Shown: piece by piece, positions 7,350 through 14,479 of the stretch | Position numbering within the stretch: the stretch's first letter is position 1 | Layout: each line of letters opens with the position of its first letter | DNA from: Microcaldota archaeon | GTDB lineage: Archaea > Micrarchaeota > Micrarchaeia > Anstonellales > Anstonellaceae | Length of the DNA: 19,057 nucleotides | NCBI GenBank assembly: GCA_026413805.1 | Contig: JAOAKE010000012.1 | Span: forward strand, 1-19,057 | Direction of reading: 5' to 3' | The notes under the pieces: model-generated | What the model was told of the DNA's origin: nothing | What the model saw: the letters and a program-made list of their open reading frames with translations, nothing else | Database searches by the model: none | Translations under genes and position numbers: made by a program

Positions 7350-8326
7350 AGCAGCCTACCGTATAAGAAAATAGCAAGCAAAGCACATAAGCCTTCCGCA
7401 ACTATGAAAACAAGAACCAGCTTTTTTTCAGAAATTCCCCCAAAGGAGCTCATAACAAACTGCGCTAGTGACCGGACTTTGCCTTCTGCGGGGTAAAGCT
7501 TGCCTGCCCTAAGCTCGCCCCACCATTTTGTAGAAGGAAAGCCATTGCGCGCTTTTATGAAAAAGTCGATTACATGCGGAATTACAAGTATCGCCCCTGC
7601 TGACTCTAGGTTGCCTATTATCACTGCGGTGGCAAGGGCAGCCCCTATTGAAAGGTTGCCAATGTCTCCTGGGAATACGCGGGCAGGGTACCAGTTGTAT
7701 GGAAGGAAGGCAAGCAGGGCGCCCAGCATGCTGGCAGCTATAAGCGCCATTTCAGTTGAAGAATGCAAAATGGAAAGAATGAGAGTGGCTGCAAACATCA
7801 CTGCACCCATGCCTGCCTCAAGCCCATTGAAGCCTGCAAGCATGTTGGTCAGGTTTGAGGCAACTGTGACTCCGAGTGGGATGAGCAGAATTATGTAAAA
7901 AATTCCAAAGTCAAATTGCCCGATGAAAGGAAGGGAAATTTCAGTGCTTCCAGCAGCGCTTACTGCAACAAGGGGCAGGGCAGCTGCCATGGGCAAGACA
8001 GCCTTTACCGCCTGCCTCATTGAGAACAAGTCGTCATAGGTGCCTATCAAGGCGATTATGGATATTGTAAGCAAGGCAGCCAGGATTTCTGCCAGCTTAA
8101 ATGGGTAGCCAAAAAAGGTTTGAAGGGCAACTGCAAGCAAGAGAGAGCCTATAACTCCTCCTACGATGGCTAGCCCGCCCATTTCTGCAACTTCAGGCTT
8201 GCCTTCCTTGTTTACATCTTTTCCAGTCATGCCAGAGGCAAGGGCCTTGCGTATTATTATCGGGACGGCAAGAAAAGAGATGGCAAATGAGGTTAGAAAA
8301 ATGGCGATTATTGGGTTTAGGTCCAT
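7346..8326 (-). CDS. aglH: AglH/MraY-family UDP-GlcNAc:polyprenyl-phosphate GlcNAc-1-P transferase
   Basis: This 326-residue protein with about 10 membrane helices belongs to the polyprenyl-phosphate phosphosugar transferases (MraY/WecA/ALG7/AglH). Family motifs appear in order: EMGGLAIV (48-55), GTYDDLFS with the Asp pair 98-99, NMLAGFNGLEAG (161-172) as in ALG7/AglH, FPGDIGNL with Asp221, and IPHVIDFFIKARNG near the last cytoplasmic loop. The enzyme places a phosphosugar, probably GlcNAc-1-P, on dolichyl or another polyprenyl phosphate, the first step of lipid-linked glycan assembly for N-glycosylation. A good Shine-Dalgarno (AAGGTGG on the minus strand) lies just inside the upstream gene, whose TAA stop abuts this ATG. 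Its place between an AglB-like protein and a sugar epimerase supports glycan assembly. Confidence 0.85.
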   Translation of the reverse strand: MDLNPIIAIFLTSFAISFLAVPIIIRKALASGMTGKDVNKEGKPEVAEMGGLAIVGGVIGSLLLAVALQTFFGYPFKLAEILAALLTISIIALIGTYDDLFSMRQAVKAVLPMAAALPLVAVSAAGSTEISLPFIGQFDFGIFYIILLIPLGVTVASNLTNMLAGFNGLEAGMGAVMFAATLILSILHSSTEMALIAASMLGALLAFLPYNWYPARVFPGDIGNLSIGAALATAVIIGNLESAGAILVIPHVIDFFIKARNGFPSTKWWGELRAGKLYPAEGKVRSLAQFVMSSFGGISEKKLVLVFIVAEGLCALLAIFLYGRLL

Positions 8327-10078
8327 TTATTCCACCTTGAAGACAGCGACTTTCCCTTTGCCATACACCTTCGCAATGCCTTCAGCTTCGCCTGCGTATA
8401 ATTTCAAAAAGAACGGAGGGCCTCTTTCGCCTGTCATGACAATAAGCCTGTTTGTTGGTGAATGGAAAGGCTGGTCCTTTTGCAAGAGGAACATTCGTGA
8501 TATGGGGATGTTTGCGTAGGGCATCCCGCTTGAGTCTATAAGCTGCCCATCAGACAGGCTGAGCCTGCCGCTTGCGTCAACCTCGCGGACGAGGTTGCCG
8601 CCAAAAGAAGAGAAAAAAACAGCATAGGTTCGCTCATTGTAGGTGAAATTGCTTGCAAAGCGGTATGCCTCATAGCCTCCTTTTTCAGATAGGTCAGCAT
8701 TGTCAAGGTCTGAAAGAGAAAGCAGGATGTATTCGCCTTTCGCTGGAGGGCTTTCCCCGCTTAGCAAAAAGTCTGAAAGTGAGGAATGGTTTTTGATTTG
8801 GGAGTTTGGAAGGTAAAATTGAGCTGGGGCAGTTGAGCCCGCTACATTGAGAGTTATGCTGCTGTTTGAAAGGTGAATAAGGGCATCTGTCAGGTCTGCG
8901 TCATAAAAGAGAGGCCTATTAGGAGAATAAAGCTGGTAGAACACCGCACAAGAAACCGACATAGAAATAAGGAGCATCCCAAGGGCTGCAAAAACCTGGC
9001 CCTCCTTAAAATCATAAAAATACAAGAAAAAGGGCAAAACAGGGGCAAGAAGCACTGCAGCTGCAAGCGATTTGATTGCGTCTTCACTTTGCAAGAAGGA
9101 CAAGCCAAATACTGAAATAAAGGCGATGAGGAATACTGAAAGTAGCTTAACTTTCTTGCTTAGCCGCTCATAGAAAAGCTGGTGGCTGGCTTCTGCTGCT
9201 GGAAAAACAAGCAAAACCGCCCCAGCCAAAGGGCTTGTTGCACTAATTGCCAGGGCTGAGAAAAAAAGCAGGACCGATTGCAATGAAGCTGCTGCAAGGA
9301 AGAACAGCAAAACCGAAACTGAGGCAACTGCAACCAAGAAAGGAGAGTTGGTTAAAAGCTGGGCGAAATTGCCAAGTGCGATTGAAAGCGGCTTGTCTTG
9401 TGGAAGAAGGAATGAAGAGGCGGAAAAAATTATTGCTGCGATTATCATATAAGGCAGCCTCCGGTCCTCTTTGAGGTAGGCAGGTATTGCAAATGAAAGT
9501 GACATTGCGACCCCTGCAAGTGCAAATGAGGAGCTGAAAAAACCTGCAAGGGCAAAGAGGGGGTAGGCAGGCAGGATGACAAGCCTTTTCTGCCGTGCTA
9601 CATAGAGGGCAAGAAAAAGGGAGGAAAAGGTAAAAAGAGCGGCAGCAAGCTGCTCTTCAGAGACAACTCCTGGGAGAAAGCTGAACATCGCTTGGAGGGA
9701 GAGGGTGAAAAGCAAAACTGAGAATGCTGCTGCGCTTCTTCTGATTGAAATTTGGCGGAGGGCAAGATAAACAACAACGCTGATTGAGGCAAGAAGCAAA
9801 GAAGGTAAAAACAGAAGGAATGAGGAGATGGTAGTTGAAGATTCAGGTGGGAGGGACAAAAGCGAGGAGTATAGCTTTTCTGCTTGGGCCATCAGCCCCA
9901 TAAAAGGGGAGCTGTGAGCCCCAAGGACAGCATTTTGAAGCCCAATTGCAACTGAAAAGTCATGAAGGGTATGTTTTGCGGGAAAGTGCCAAAACCCAAA
10001 GGCAGCCAAGAATAGCAAAAGGGATGCAAAAAGCTCCATCTTTTCAAATTTCTTTGTGATGAATGACAGGTCTGCCAA
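8327..10078 (-). CDS. large membrane protein, probable divergent AglB/STT3-like (GT-C) protein without WWDYG
   Basis: This 583-residue protein has roughly 11-12 hydrophobic helices in residues 1-390, then a soluble, probably external domain (about 390-583). Several features recall archaeal oligosaccharyltransferase AglB. HDFSVAIGLQNAVLG after helix 1 sits like the DPYYHLRLAENL metal loop. PGVVSEEQ occupies the place of the second acidic loop. The soluble domain ends FFLKLYAGEAEGIAKVYGKG then VAVFKV, like AglB C-termini. However, where AglB carries the catalytic WWDYG, this protein has AGSTAPAQFYLPNSQ. It may be a degenerate or reassigned AglB paralogue or another GT-C glycosyltransferase. The start is TTG 10078, with GAGGGAT a few bases upstream. 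An alternative is ATG 10039. It lies 2 bases after the HMGR stop and abuts aglH. Confidence 0.6.
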   Translation of the reverse strand: MADLSFITKKFEKMELFASLLLFLAAFGFWHFPAKHTLHDFSVAIGLQNAVLGAHSSPFMGLMAQAEKLYSSLLSLPPESSTTISSFLLFLPSLLLASISVVVYLALRQISIRRSAAAFSVLLFTLSLQAMFSFLPGVVSEEQLAAALFTFSSLFLALYVARQKRLVILPAYPLFALAGFFSSSFALAGVAMSLSFAIPAYLKEDRRLPYMIIAAIIFSASSFLLPQDKPLSIALGNFAQLLTNSPFLVAVASVSVLLFFLAAASLQSVLLFFSALAISATSPLAGAVLLVFPAAEASHQLFYERLSKKVKLLSVFLIAFISVFGLSFLQSEDAIKSLAAAVLLAPVLPFFLYFYDFKEGQVFAALGMLLISMSVSCAVFYQLYSPNRPLFYDADLTDALIHLSNSSITLNVAGSTAPAQFYLPNSQIKNHSSLSDFLLSGESPPAKGEYILLSLSDLDNADLSEKGGYEAYRFASNFTYNERTYAVFFSSFGGNLVREVDASGRLSLSDGQLIDSSGMPYANIPISRMFLLQKDQPFHSPTNRLIVMTGERGPPFFLKLYAGEAEGIAKVYGKGKVAVFKVE

Positions 10079-10080
10079 GT

Positions 10081-11343
10081 CTATCCCTCTTTCAGAAGCT
10101 CCTCTGCCCTTTTTGAAGATATGTTTTTTTCAAGCACCATCTTTTTAGCAATCTCGTCTACCCTCTTGCCCTTTGCGCCTGCAGCTATCGCTACATTGCG
10201 GGCATGCAGCTCCATGTGGCCTTTTTGGATTCCCTCTGTGGAGAGGGCGCGCAAGGCTGCAAAGTTTTGCGCCAGGCCAACTGAAGCCATGATGCAGGCA
10301 AGCTCGCTTGCGCTTTTTACCCCTAAAATGGCAAGGGCAGTGGCAGCAGAAGGCAAGGATTTTATGGCTCCTCCGACTATACCAACTGCGAGTGGAAGCT
10401 CTATTTCTCCTTGCAGGTCGCCGTTTGGAAGCTTGCGGTAGCGCGTGAGAGGAAGGTATCTGCTTGAGATTGCTGCGTAGGCATGGGCCCCTGCTTCCAC
10501 TGCGCGCCAGTCATTTCCTGTTGCAACTGCAACTGCATCAATCCCGTTCATTATCCCTTTGTTGTGAGTTGCTGCGCGGAATATGTCTGCTTCTGCAAAT
10601 GCCCAAGCGTCAAGGATGCCCTCCACAGCATCTTCTCCTATTGTTTCTTTTTTCCAAATTGCAGTCGCCCTTGCCAACCTAAGCACTGCAAGGTTTGTCA
10701 GTATCCTCAAGCGCGCCTTTCCGCCGGCAATTTCAGCTACTTTTGGTGCGGCGCCTTCCAAAATGGTATTTACTGTGTTTGCGCCCATTGAGTCCCGCAC
10801 ATCTATGTGGAATTCTGCAATCACCATGCCGCCCCGCTTTGTTTCAACCGCCCGAGCAGAAAAGCCGCGCAGCCCTCCGCCGTAGGCAGCGATGTTTGCA
10901 GCAAAAGGCTCAGCTGCTTTTAATACCTCTGCCCTTGCGCTGTTAAGCCTGCTTGCCGCTTCTTTTGCATTTTTTGCCCCAACTATTTGTATTTGCCCTA
11001 TCATGATTGGTGGATCTGCGCTTGCAGAAAAGCCGCCTGTGTCTCGGCAGAGCTTGGCGCCATGCGAGGCAGCTGCCACAACTGAAGGCTCCTCTATGCT
11101 CATAGGCACAAGCACCTCTCGACCATTGACGATGAAGTTAGTGGCTATTGAAAATGGGAGCCCATGAATGCCAATAACATTCTCGCTAATTTTGTCTGCA
11201 ATGGAGAAAGGAAGTGGCGAGTCAGAGTGCAGCTGCCTTCTTTGCTCTTCACCCAATCCTGCAAATGAAGAAACTCGATCAATCCGCTCTTTTCTCCCAA
11301 GCTCGTAAAACCCAGAAATGGCTGAAGATTTTTTTTCCATCAT
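10081..11343 (-). CDS. hmgA: hydroxymethylglutaryl-CoA reductase, class II type
   Basis: This 420-residue soluble enzyme reduces HMG-CoA to mevalonate, the committed step to archaeal isoprenoids. The sequence is of the class II (Pseudomonas mevalonii/Archaeoglobus-like) kind. It opens with ISGFYELGRKERIDRVS, lacks a membrane anchor, and has the catalytic set Glu84/85 in IEEPSVVAA, Lys262 in THNKGIMNG, Asp278 in ATGNDWRAVEAG and His376 in KGHMELHAR. These sit five residues before the P. mevalonii numbering (Lys267, Asp283, His381). The cofactor loop reads DSMGANTVN. The start is ATG 11343, or the adjacent ATG 11340, after AGGTG on the minus strand. It lies 10 bases after the ureohydrolase stop and 2 bases before the AglB-like gene, so it is in the middle of one operon. 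Its product probably feeds lipids and glycan carriers. Confidence 0.92.
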   Translation of the reverse strand: MMEKKSSAISGFYELGRKERIDRVSSFAGLGEEQRRQLHSDSPLPFSIADKISENVIGIHGLPFSIATNFIVNGREVLVPMSIEEPSVVAAASHGAKLCRDTGGFSASADPPIMIGQIQIVGAKNAKEAASRLNSARAEVLKAAEPFAANIAAYGGGLRGFSARAVETKRGGMVIAEFHIDVRDSMGANTVNTILEGAAPKVAEIAGGKARLRILTNLAVLRLARATAIWKKETIGEDAVEGILDAWAFAEADIFRAATHNKGIMNGIDAVAVATGNDWRAVEAGAHAYAAISSRYLPLTRYRKLPNGDLQGEIELPLAVGIVGGAIKSLPSAATALAILGVKSASELACIMASVGLAQNFAALRALSTEGIQKGHMELHARNVAIAAGAKGKRVDEIAKKMVLEKNISSKRAEELLKEG

Positions 11344-11353
11344 AGCACCTAGC

Positions 11354-12211
11354 CTATTTTCTTGCAGATTCTATATAACAGATTAGCTTGTATGCGAGCC
11401 TTGCTGCAAGAAAATCGCTTGCGTGGTTGGAAGGGATTGGCGCAAGCTCAACAATGTCAAACCCAACCACCCTTTTTTGCCTTGCCACTTCGCCAAGCAG
11501 CCTGCAAACCTCCTTCCATCGCAGGCCCCCTGGCTCGGGGGTGCCAACTGCTGGGCATTCAGATGGGTCAAAGGCGTCCAAGTCAAAGGAAATATAGACT
11601 TCTTCCTTTAGCCTCTTTGCCACTTCTCCTGGCTCAAACTCCGCCCCAAAAACATCTGCCTTTTGCTTTTTGATCTCTTGCGCTTCTTCGTGGCTGTAGC
11701 TTCGCACCCCGACAGATACCGCGTGCAGTTTTTCCCTGCACCTGCGCATCACGCAGGCATGATTGTACTTCGTGCCCTCGTATTCGTCGCGCATGTCTGC
11801 ATGTGCGTCTATGTGGAGCACTGAAAGGCTCTTTGAACGGGGGGCAAGCGCCCAAAAAGCCCCTATTGAAACTGAATGCTCCCCCCCAAGCAGTATGGGG
11901 ACTTTTCCTGCCTTTAGCACTTCTTCTACTGCCTCCTGCACAAAGTGGCAGTTTCGCTGTGGGTTTCCCCTGTCGCACTCAAGCTCCTCGGCTGTGTGAA
12001 TCCCGGCATCTGAAAAGTCCTTCCCCAGCTCTATATCGTATGTTTCCACTTGGCGCGATGCCTCAATAATTGCATGTGGTCCGTTGCGCTGCCCAGCCAC
12101 ATAAGAGGCAGTGGAATCGTATGGGGCAGAAAGCACGACATACTTGGCTCTATCCAACGCACTTTGAACGCCCAGAAAAGCATGGGGAACCCCGCTGTGA
12201 AAAATGTGCAT
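11354..12211 (-). CDS. speB: agmatinase/arginase-family ureohydrolase
   Basis: This 285-residue dimetal hydrolase of the ureohydrolase superfamily most likely converts agmatine to putrescine and urea for polyamine synthesis. The metal-binding motifs are intact: GGEHS with His112, HIDAHADM with Asp135, His137 and Asp139, and SFDLDAFDP with Asp210 and Asp212. GTPEPGGL closes the usual pattern. The open frame extends upstream to 12319, but ATG 12211 is preferred. It is preceded by GGGAGGG on the minus strand and by a TATA-like TTTAAAAG at the right distance, and the longer form would overlap the divergent ubiA gene by 45 bases. It is the promoter-proximal gene of the minus-strand operon. Arginase or another guanidino-acid hydrolase remains possible because specificity is not readable. 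Confidence 0.88.
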   Translation of the reverse strand: MHIFHSGVPHAFLGVQSALDRAKYVVLSAPYDSTASYVAGQRNGPHAIIEASRQVETYDIELGKDFSDAGIHTAEELECDRGNPQRNCHFVQEAVEEVLKAGKVPILLGGEHSVSIGAFWALAPRSKSLSVLHIDAHADMRDEYEGTKYNHACVMRRCREKLHAVSVGVRSYSHEEAQEIKKQKADVFGAEFEPGEVAKRLKEEVYISFDLDAFDPSECPAVGTPEPGGLRWKEVCRLLGEVARQKRVVGFDIVELAPIPSNHASDFLAARLAYKLICYIESARK

Positions 12212-12243
12212 AACCCTCCCTGCGAGAATGGGAAAATTAGTGC

Positions 12244-12250
12244 TTTTAAA
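12244..12250. promoter_or_regulatory. shared TATA box of the divergent speB and ubiA genes
   Basis: TTTTAAA on the plus strand is nearly self-complementary (TTTAAAAG on the minus strand). On the plus strand its centre is 28 nt before ATG 12275, predicting a leaderless or nearly leaderless ubiA mRNA; no Shine-Dalgarno precedes that ATG. On the minus strand it lies about 36 nt before ATG 12211, leaving room for a roughly 10-nt leader holding the GGGAGGG site. One element may therefore serve both operons. Confidence 0.5.
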
Positions 12251-12274
12251 CCCCAGCCCTGTTAAACTCCACAT

Positions 12275-13138
12275 ATGAAAAAGCTCCTTGCCTACAAGCG
12301 GCTGTTCAGGATTGAGCATGCACTGCTCTTGGCGGCTGCTGTGCTATTTGCAGAGGTTTTGGTCTGCAGGGCACTTGGCATTCCAATGCCTGCCATTGAC
12401 ATTGTCCTTCTTTCCCTTGCTGTGCCTGTCTTTATTGAGATGGGAAGCTTTGCCCTCAACGATTGGTTTGATGTGGAAACCGACAGGGAAAACAAAAGGG
12501 AGGACCGGCCGATAGCGGCTGGTGAAATAAAAAAAGAGCATGCCCTATATGCATCAGCCATAGCATATGCAATCGGGATAGCAGCAGCCATCCCCCTGCC
12601 CCCAAGCGCCTTGCATATCGCAATCCTCTTTGCAGGGCTTTCAGTCTTCTACAGCTGGTTCTTGAAGGACATCGCCCTTGTTGGAAACATATACATAGCT
12701 TCTTCAATGGCAATTCCCTTTGTCTTTGGAAATTTCATCGCCTATCAGCAGCCCTACCTTCCTCTTTTTGCAATAGCCCTGGTCGCATTTGTCGCTGGCC
12801 TTGGGAGGGAGATAATCAAGTCTGTTGAGGACTTGGAAGGTGATGTGAAGCACAGGAAGAGCAAAACCCTGCCAGTAATTGTCGGAAAGAAAAACGCCAT
12901 ATTTTGCGCCTCTGCCTGCTACTTTGCCCTTGTCCCGCTTTCATTTTTGCCATATTATTTTGGCTTGCAGATGAACCTTATTTCGCTCGGGCTGGTAATC
13001 TCCACTGCCCTTGCCTTTGCAGGCATGGGGATAGAGGTTGGCAGGAGACCTGCCCAACAGATGCTGGAGGCTGCAAGAAAGGCATCCTTGCTTGCCTTGG
13101 CAGTGGGGCTGGCGGGATATGCTGCGAGCCTCATATAA
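12275..13138 (+). CDS. digeranylgeranylglyceryl phosphate synthase-type UbiA prenyltransferase
   Basis: This 287-residue membrane protein with about 8-9 helices has both aspartate-rich motifs of the UbiA superfamily. The first is NDWFDVETDRENKREDRP (62-79) and the second REIIKSVEDLEGD (178-190). The segment YSWFLKDIALVGNIY is typical of the archaeal group that adds the second geranylgeranyl chain to geranylgeranylglyceryl phosphate, making the archaeal ether-lipid core. Mg-bound prenyl diphosphate sits between the Asp motifs within the membrane. ATG 12275 is 28 nt after the TATA centre and has no Shine-Dalgarno, so it is probably leaderless. The divergent operon contains HMGR of the same isoprenoid pathway. 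A quinone-type UbiA function is the alternative but is less likely with these motifs. Confidence 0.85.
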   Translation: MKKLLAYKRLFRIEHALLLAAAVLFAEVLVCRALGIPMPAIDIVLLSLAVPVFIEMGSFALNDWFDVETDRENKREDRPIAAGEIKKEHALYASAIAYAIGIAAAIPLPPSALHIAILFAGLSVFYSWFLKDIALVGNIYIASSMAIPFVFGNFIAYQQPYLPLFAIALVAFVAGLGREIIKSVEDLEGDVKHRKSKTLPVIVGKKNAIFCASACYFALVPLSFLPYYFGLQMNLISLGLVISTALAFAGMGIEVGRRPAQQMLEAARKASLLALAVGLAGYAASLI

Positions 13139-13140
13139 AG
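13133..13140 (+). promoter_or_regulatory. TATA box for purC inside the ubiA 3' end
   Basis: ATATAAAG overlaps the ubiA stop codon (TAA 13136-13138). Its centre is about 26 nt before 13162, so RNA would begin at or near the GGAGGGAGG purC Shine-Dalgarno (13161-13169). This would leave a very short leader before ATG 13174. It suggests purC can be transcribed independently of ubiA. Confidence 0.45.
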
Positions 13141-13173
13141 CTTTCTTACTAATTCTCTTTGGAGGGAGGGGCC

Positions 13174-14049
13174 ATGGTTGAAGTGATAACAAAGACAGAC
13201 TTGCCGCTGAAGCTTTTCTCGCGCGGAAAAGTGCGAGACACCTATGAGCTGCCTGATGGAAATTTGCTCATGGTGGCAACCGACCGACTATCTGCTTTTG
13301 ACGTGGTTTTTGGAGAAGGGATACCCTACAAGGGACAGGTTCTTACCCAACTTTCGCTTTTCTGGTTTGAAAAGCTGAAAGGCATCATTGAAAACCACTT
13401 GATTTCCACTGAAATTCCAAGCGGGCTTCCAAAATACCTGAAAAACCGCAGCATGGTGGTAAAGAGGGCAAAGCCCATTAAGCTAGAATGCGTTGTGCGG
13501 GGATACTTGGCAGGCTCGGGATTGAAAGAATACAACGAAAAGGGGACGGTCTGCGGCATTAAGCTTCCTGCTGGCTTGAAAAACTCAAGCAAGCTGCCCA
13601 AGCCCATTTTTACACCAAGCACAAAGGCAGATGTCGGGCACGACATAAATGTAGATGAGAAAGAAGGAAAAAGGATAGTGGGCGAAGAGACTTTTGAGAA
13701 GATAAAGGCCCTCTCGCTAAAAATTTACTCCACTGCTGCTGACTACGCCCTTTCGCGAGGCATAATCCTTGCAGATACAAAATTTGAGTTTGGTTTTTAC
13801 AATGGCAAAATAATCCTGATTGATGAGGTTCTAACCCCTGATTCATCGCGCTACTGGCCGGCTGATGGCTACCAGGAGGGAAAAAACCAGCCATCGTATG
13901 ACAAGCAGTTTGTACGCGATTACCTTGAAGGCACTGGGTGGGACAAAAAGCCCCCTGCGCCAAGGTTGCCTGCGGATGTGATTGCCAAGACAAGCGAGAA
14001 GTATATAGAAGCTTATGAAAGGCTGACTGGTAAAAAATTCGTTAGGTAG
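13174..14049 (+). CDS. purC: SAICAR synthase (phosphoribosylaminoimidazole-succinocarboxamide synthase)
   Basis: This 291-residue enzyme joins CAIR and aspartate with ATP hydrolysis to give SAICAR in purine synthesis. Conserved segments are GKVRDTYEL (18-26) for nucleotide binding, ATDRLSAFDVVF, VVRGYLAGSG, KPIFTPSTKA, GIILADTKFEFGF and the metal-site region IDEVLTPDSSRYW. The last segments DKQFVRDYLEGTGW and ADVIAKTSEKYIEAYERLTG match the long (about 290-300 residue) PurC type rather than the short 235-residue type. ATG 13174 is preferred over the in-frame TTG at 13159 because GGAGGGAGG (13161-13169) lies 4 bases before it. purE follows with a 9-base gap, so the two consecutive pathway steps are in one transcript. 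Confidence 0.95.
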   Translation: MVEVITKTDLPLKLFSRGKVRDTYELPDGNLLMVATDRLSAFDVVFGEGIPYKGQVLTQLSLFWFEKLKGIIENHLISTEIPSGLPKYLKNRSMVVKRAKPIKLECVVRGYLAGSGLKEYNEKGTVCGIKLPAGLKNSSKLPKPIFTPSTKADVGHDINVDEKEGKRIVGEETFEKIKALSLKIYSTAADYALSRGIILADTKFEFGFYNGKIILIDEVLTPDSSRYWPADGYQEGKNQPSYDKQFVRDYLEGTGWDKKPPAPRLPADVIAKTSEKYIEAYERLTGKKFVR

Positions 14050-14058
14050 GTGGTTGAA

Positions 14059-14469
14059 ATGGCAGAGGTATTGGTGCTATTGGGAAGCGAATCGGACATG
14101 CCGATTGCAAACAAAGTAAAAGAAGAGCTTGACAAGCTTGGGATATCAAATGAAGTTAAAGTGGCATCCGCCCATCGCACGCCTGACTTGGTGGACAAGC
14201 TGGTCAAAGAAAGCGATGCAAAGGTGTTCATAGGCATTGCAGGCCTCTCTGCTGCCCTGCCAGGAGTGATTGCCTCCAAGACAAAAAAGCCTGTAATCGG
14301 GGTGCCTGTCAATGCAAAGCTTGGTGGCCTGGACGCCCTCCTTTCAATTGCCCAGATGCCCCCTGGCGTCCCAGTGGCAGCAGTGGGAATTGACAATGGA
14401 AAAAATGCGGCTGTTTTGGCTGCCAGGATACTTGCGCTTTTAGACAAGAACTTGGAGAAGAAGATTTAG
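14059..14469 (+). CDS. purE: PurE, N5-CAIR mutase / AIR carboxylase family
   Basis: This 136-residue protein carries the PurE motifs GSESDMP (9-15) and ASAHRTP (36-42), with catalytic His39. VFIGIAGLSAALPGV and MPPGVPVAAVGIDNGKNAAV follow. It yields CAIR for PurC, whose gene is 9 bases upstream. SAHRTP is the class I (N5-CAIR mutase) form; class II enzymes have SAHKT. The second loop reads AGLSAALPG where class I enzymes normally have AAHLPG, so a commonly conserved His is Ala. No purK is visible in the window. ATG 14059 is chosen over the in-frame GTG 14050 because AGGTGG (about 14048-14053) lies just before it. The C-terminus is short, ending soon after the final helix, compared with about 155-160 residues in many homologues. 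Confidence 0.92.
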   Translation: MAEVLVLLGSESDMPIANKVKEELDKLGISNEVKVASAHRTPDLVDKLVKESDAKVFIGIAGLSAALPGVIASKTKKPVIGVPVNAKLGGLDALLSIAQMPPGVPVAAVGIDNGKNAAVLAARILALLDKNLEKKI

Positions 14470-14470
14470 A

Positions 14471-14476
14471 GGTGAT
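14471..14476 (+). promoter_or_regulatory. strong Shine-Dalgarno pointing to an ATC codon
   Basis: Directly after the purE stop comes AGAGGTGATTTT, then ATC at 14480-14482. GGTGAT (14471-14476) is fully complementary to the expected 16S 3' tail. Spacing is the same as in front of the nucleotidyltransferase (GGTAATTTTATG, 5732-5743). It marks a translation start where no ATG, GTG or TTG lies at normal distance in a long frame. Confidence 0.5.
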
Positions 14477-14479
14477 TTT

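Noticed and set aside
10464..10946. Plus-strand open frames opposite HMGR
   Set aside because: HMGR has all catalytic residues in the other strand; these frames are Cys/Leu/Arg-rich shadows without a credible start site.
12212..12319. 36-codon N-terminal extension of the ureohydrolase
   Set aside because: It would cross the promoter and overlap ubiA; the inner ATG has GGGAGGG at proper distance.
13159..13173. Upstream TTG start for purC
   Set aside because: It would place the Shine-Dalgarno inside the coding region; ATG 13174 has ideal spacing and matches the family start.
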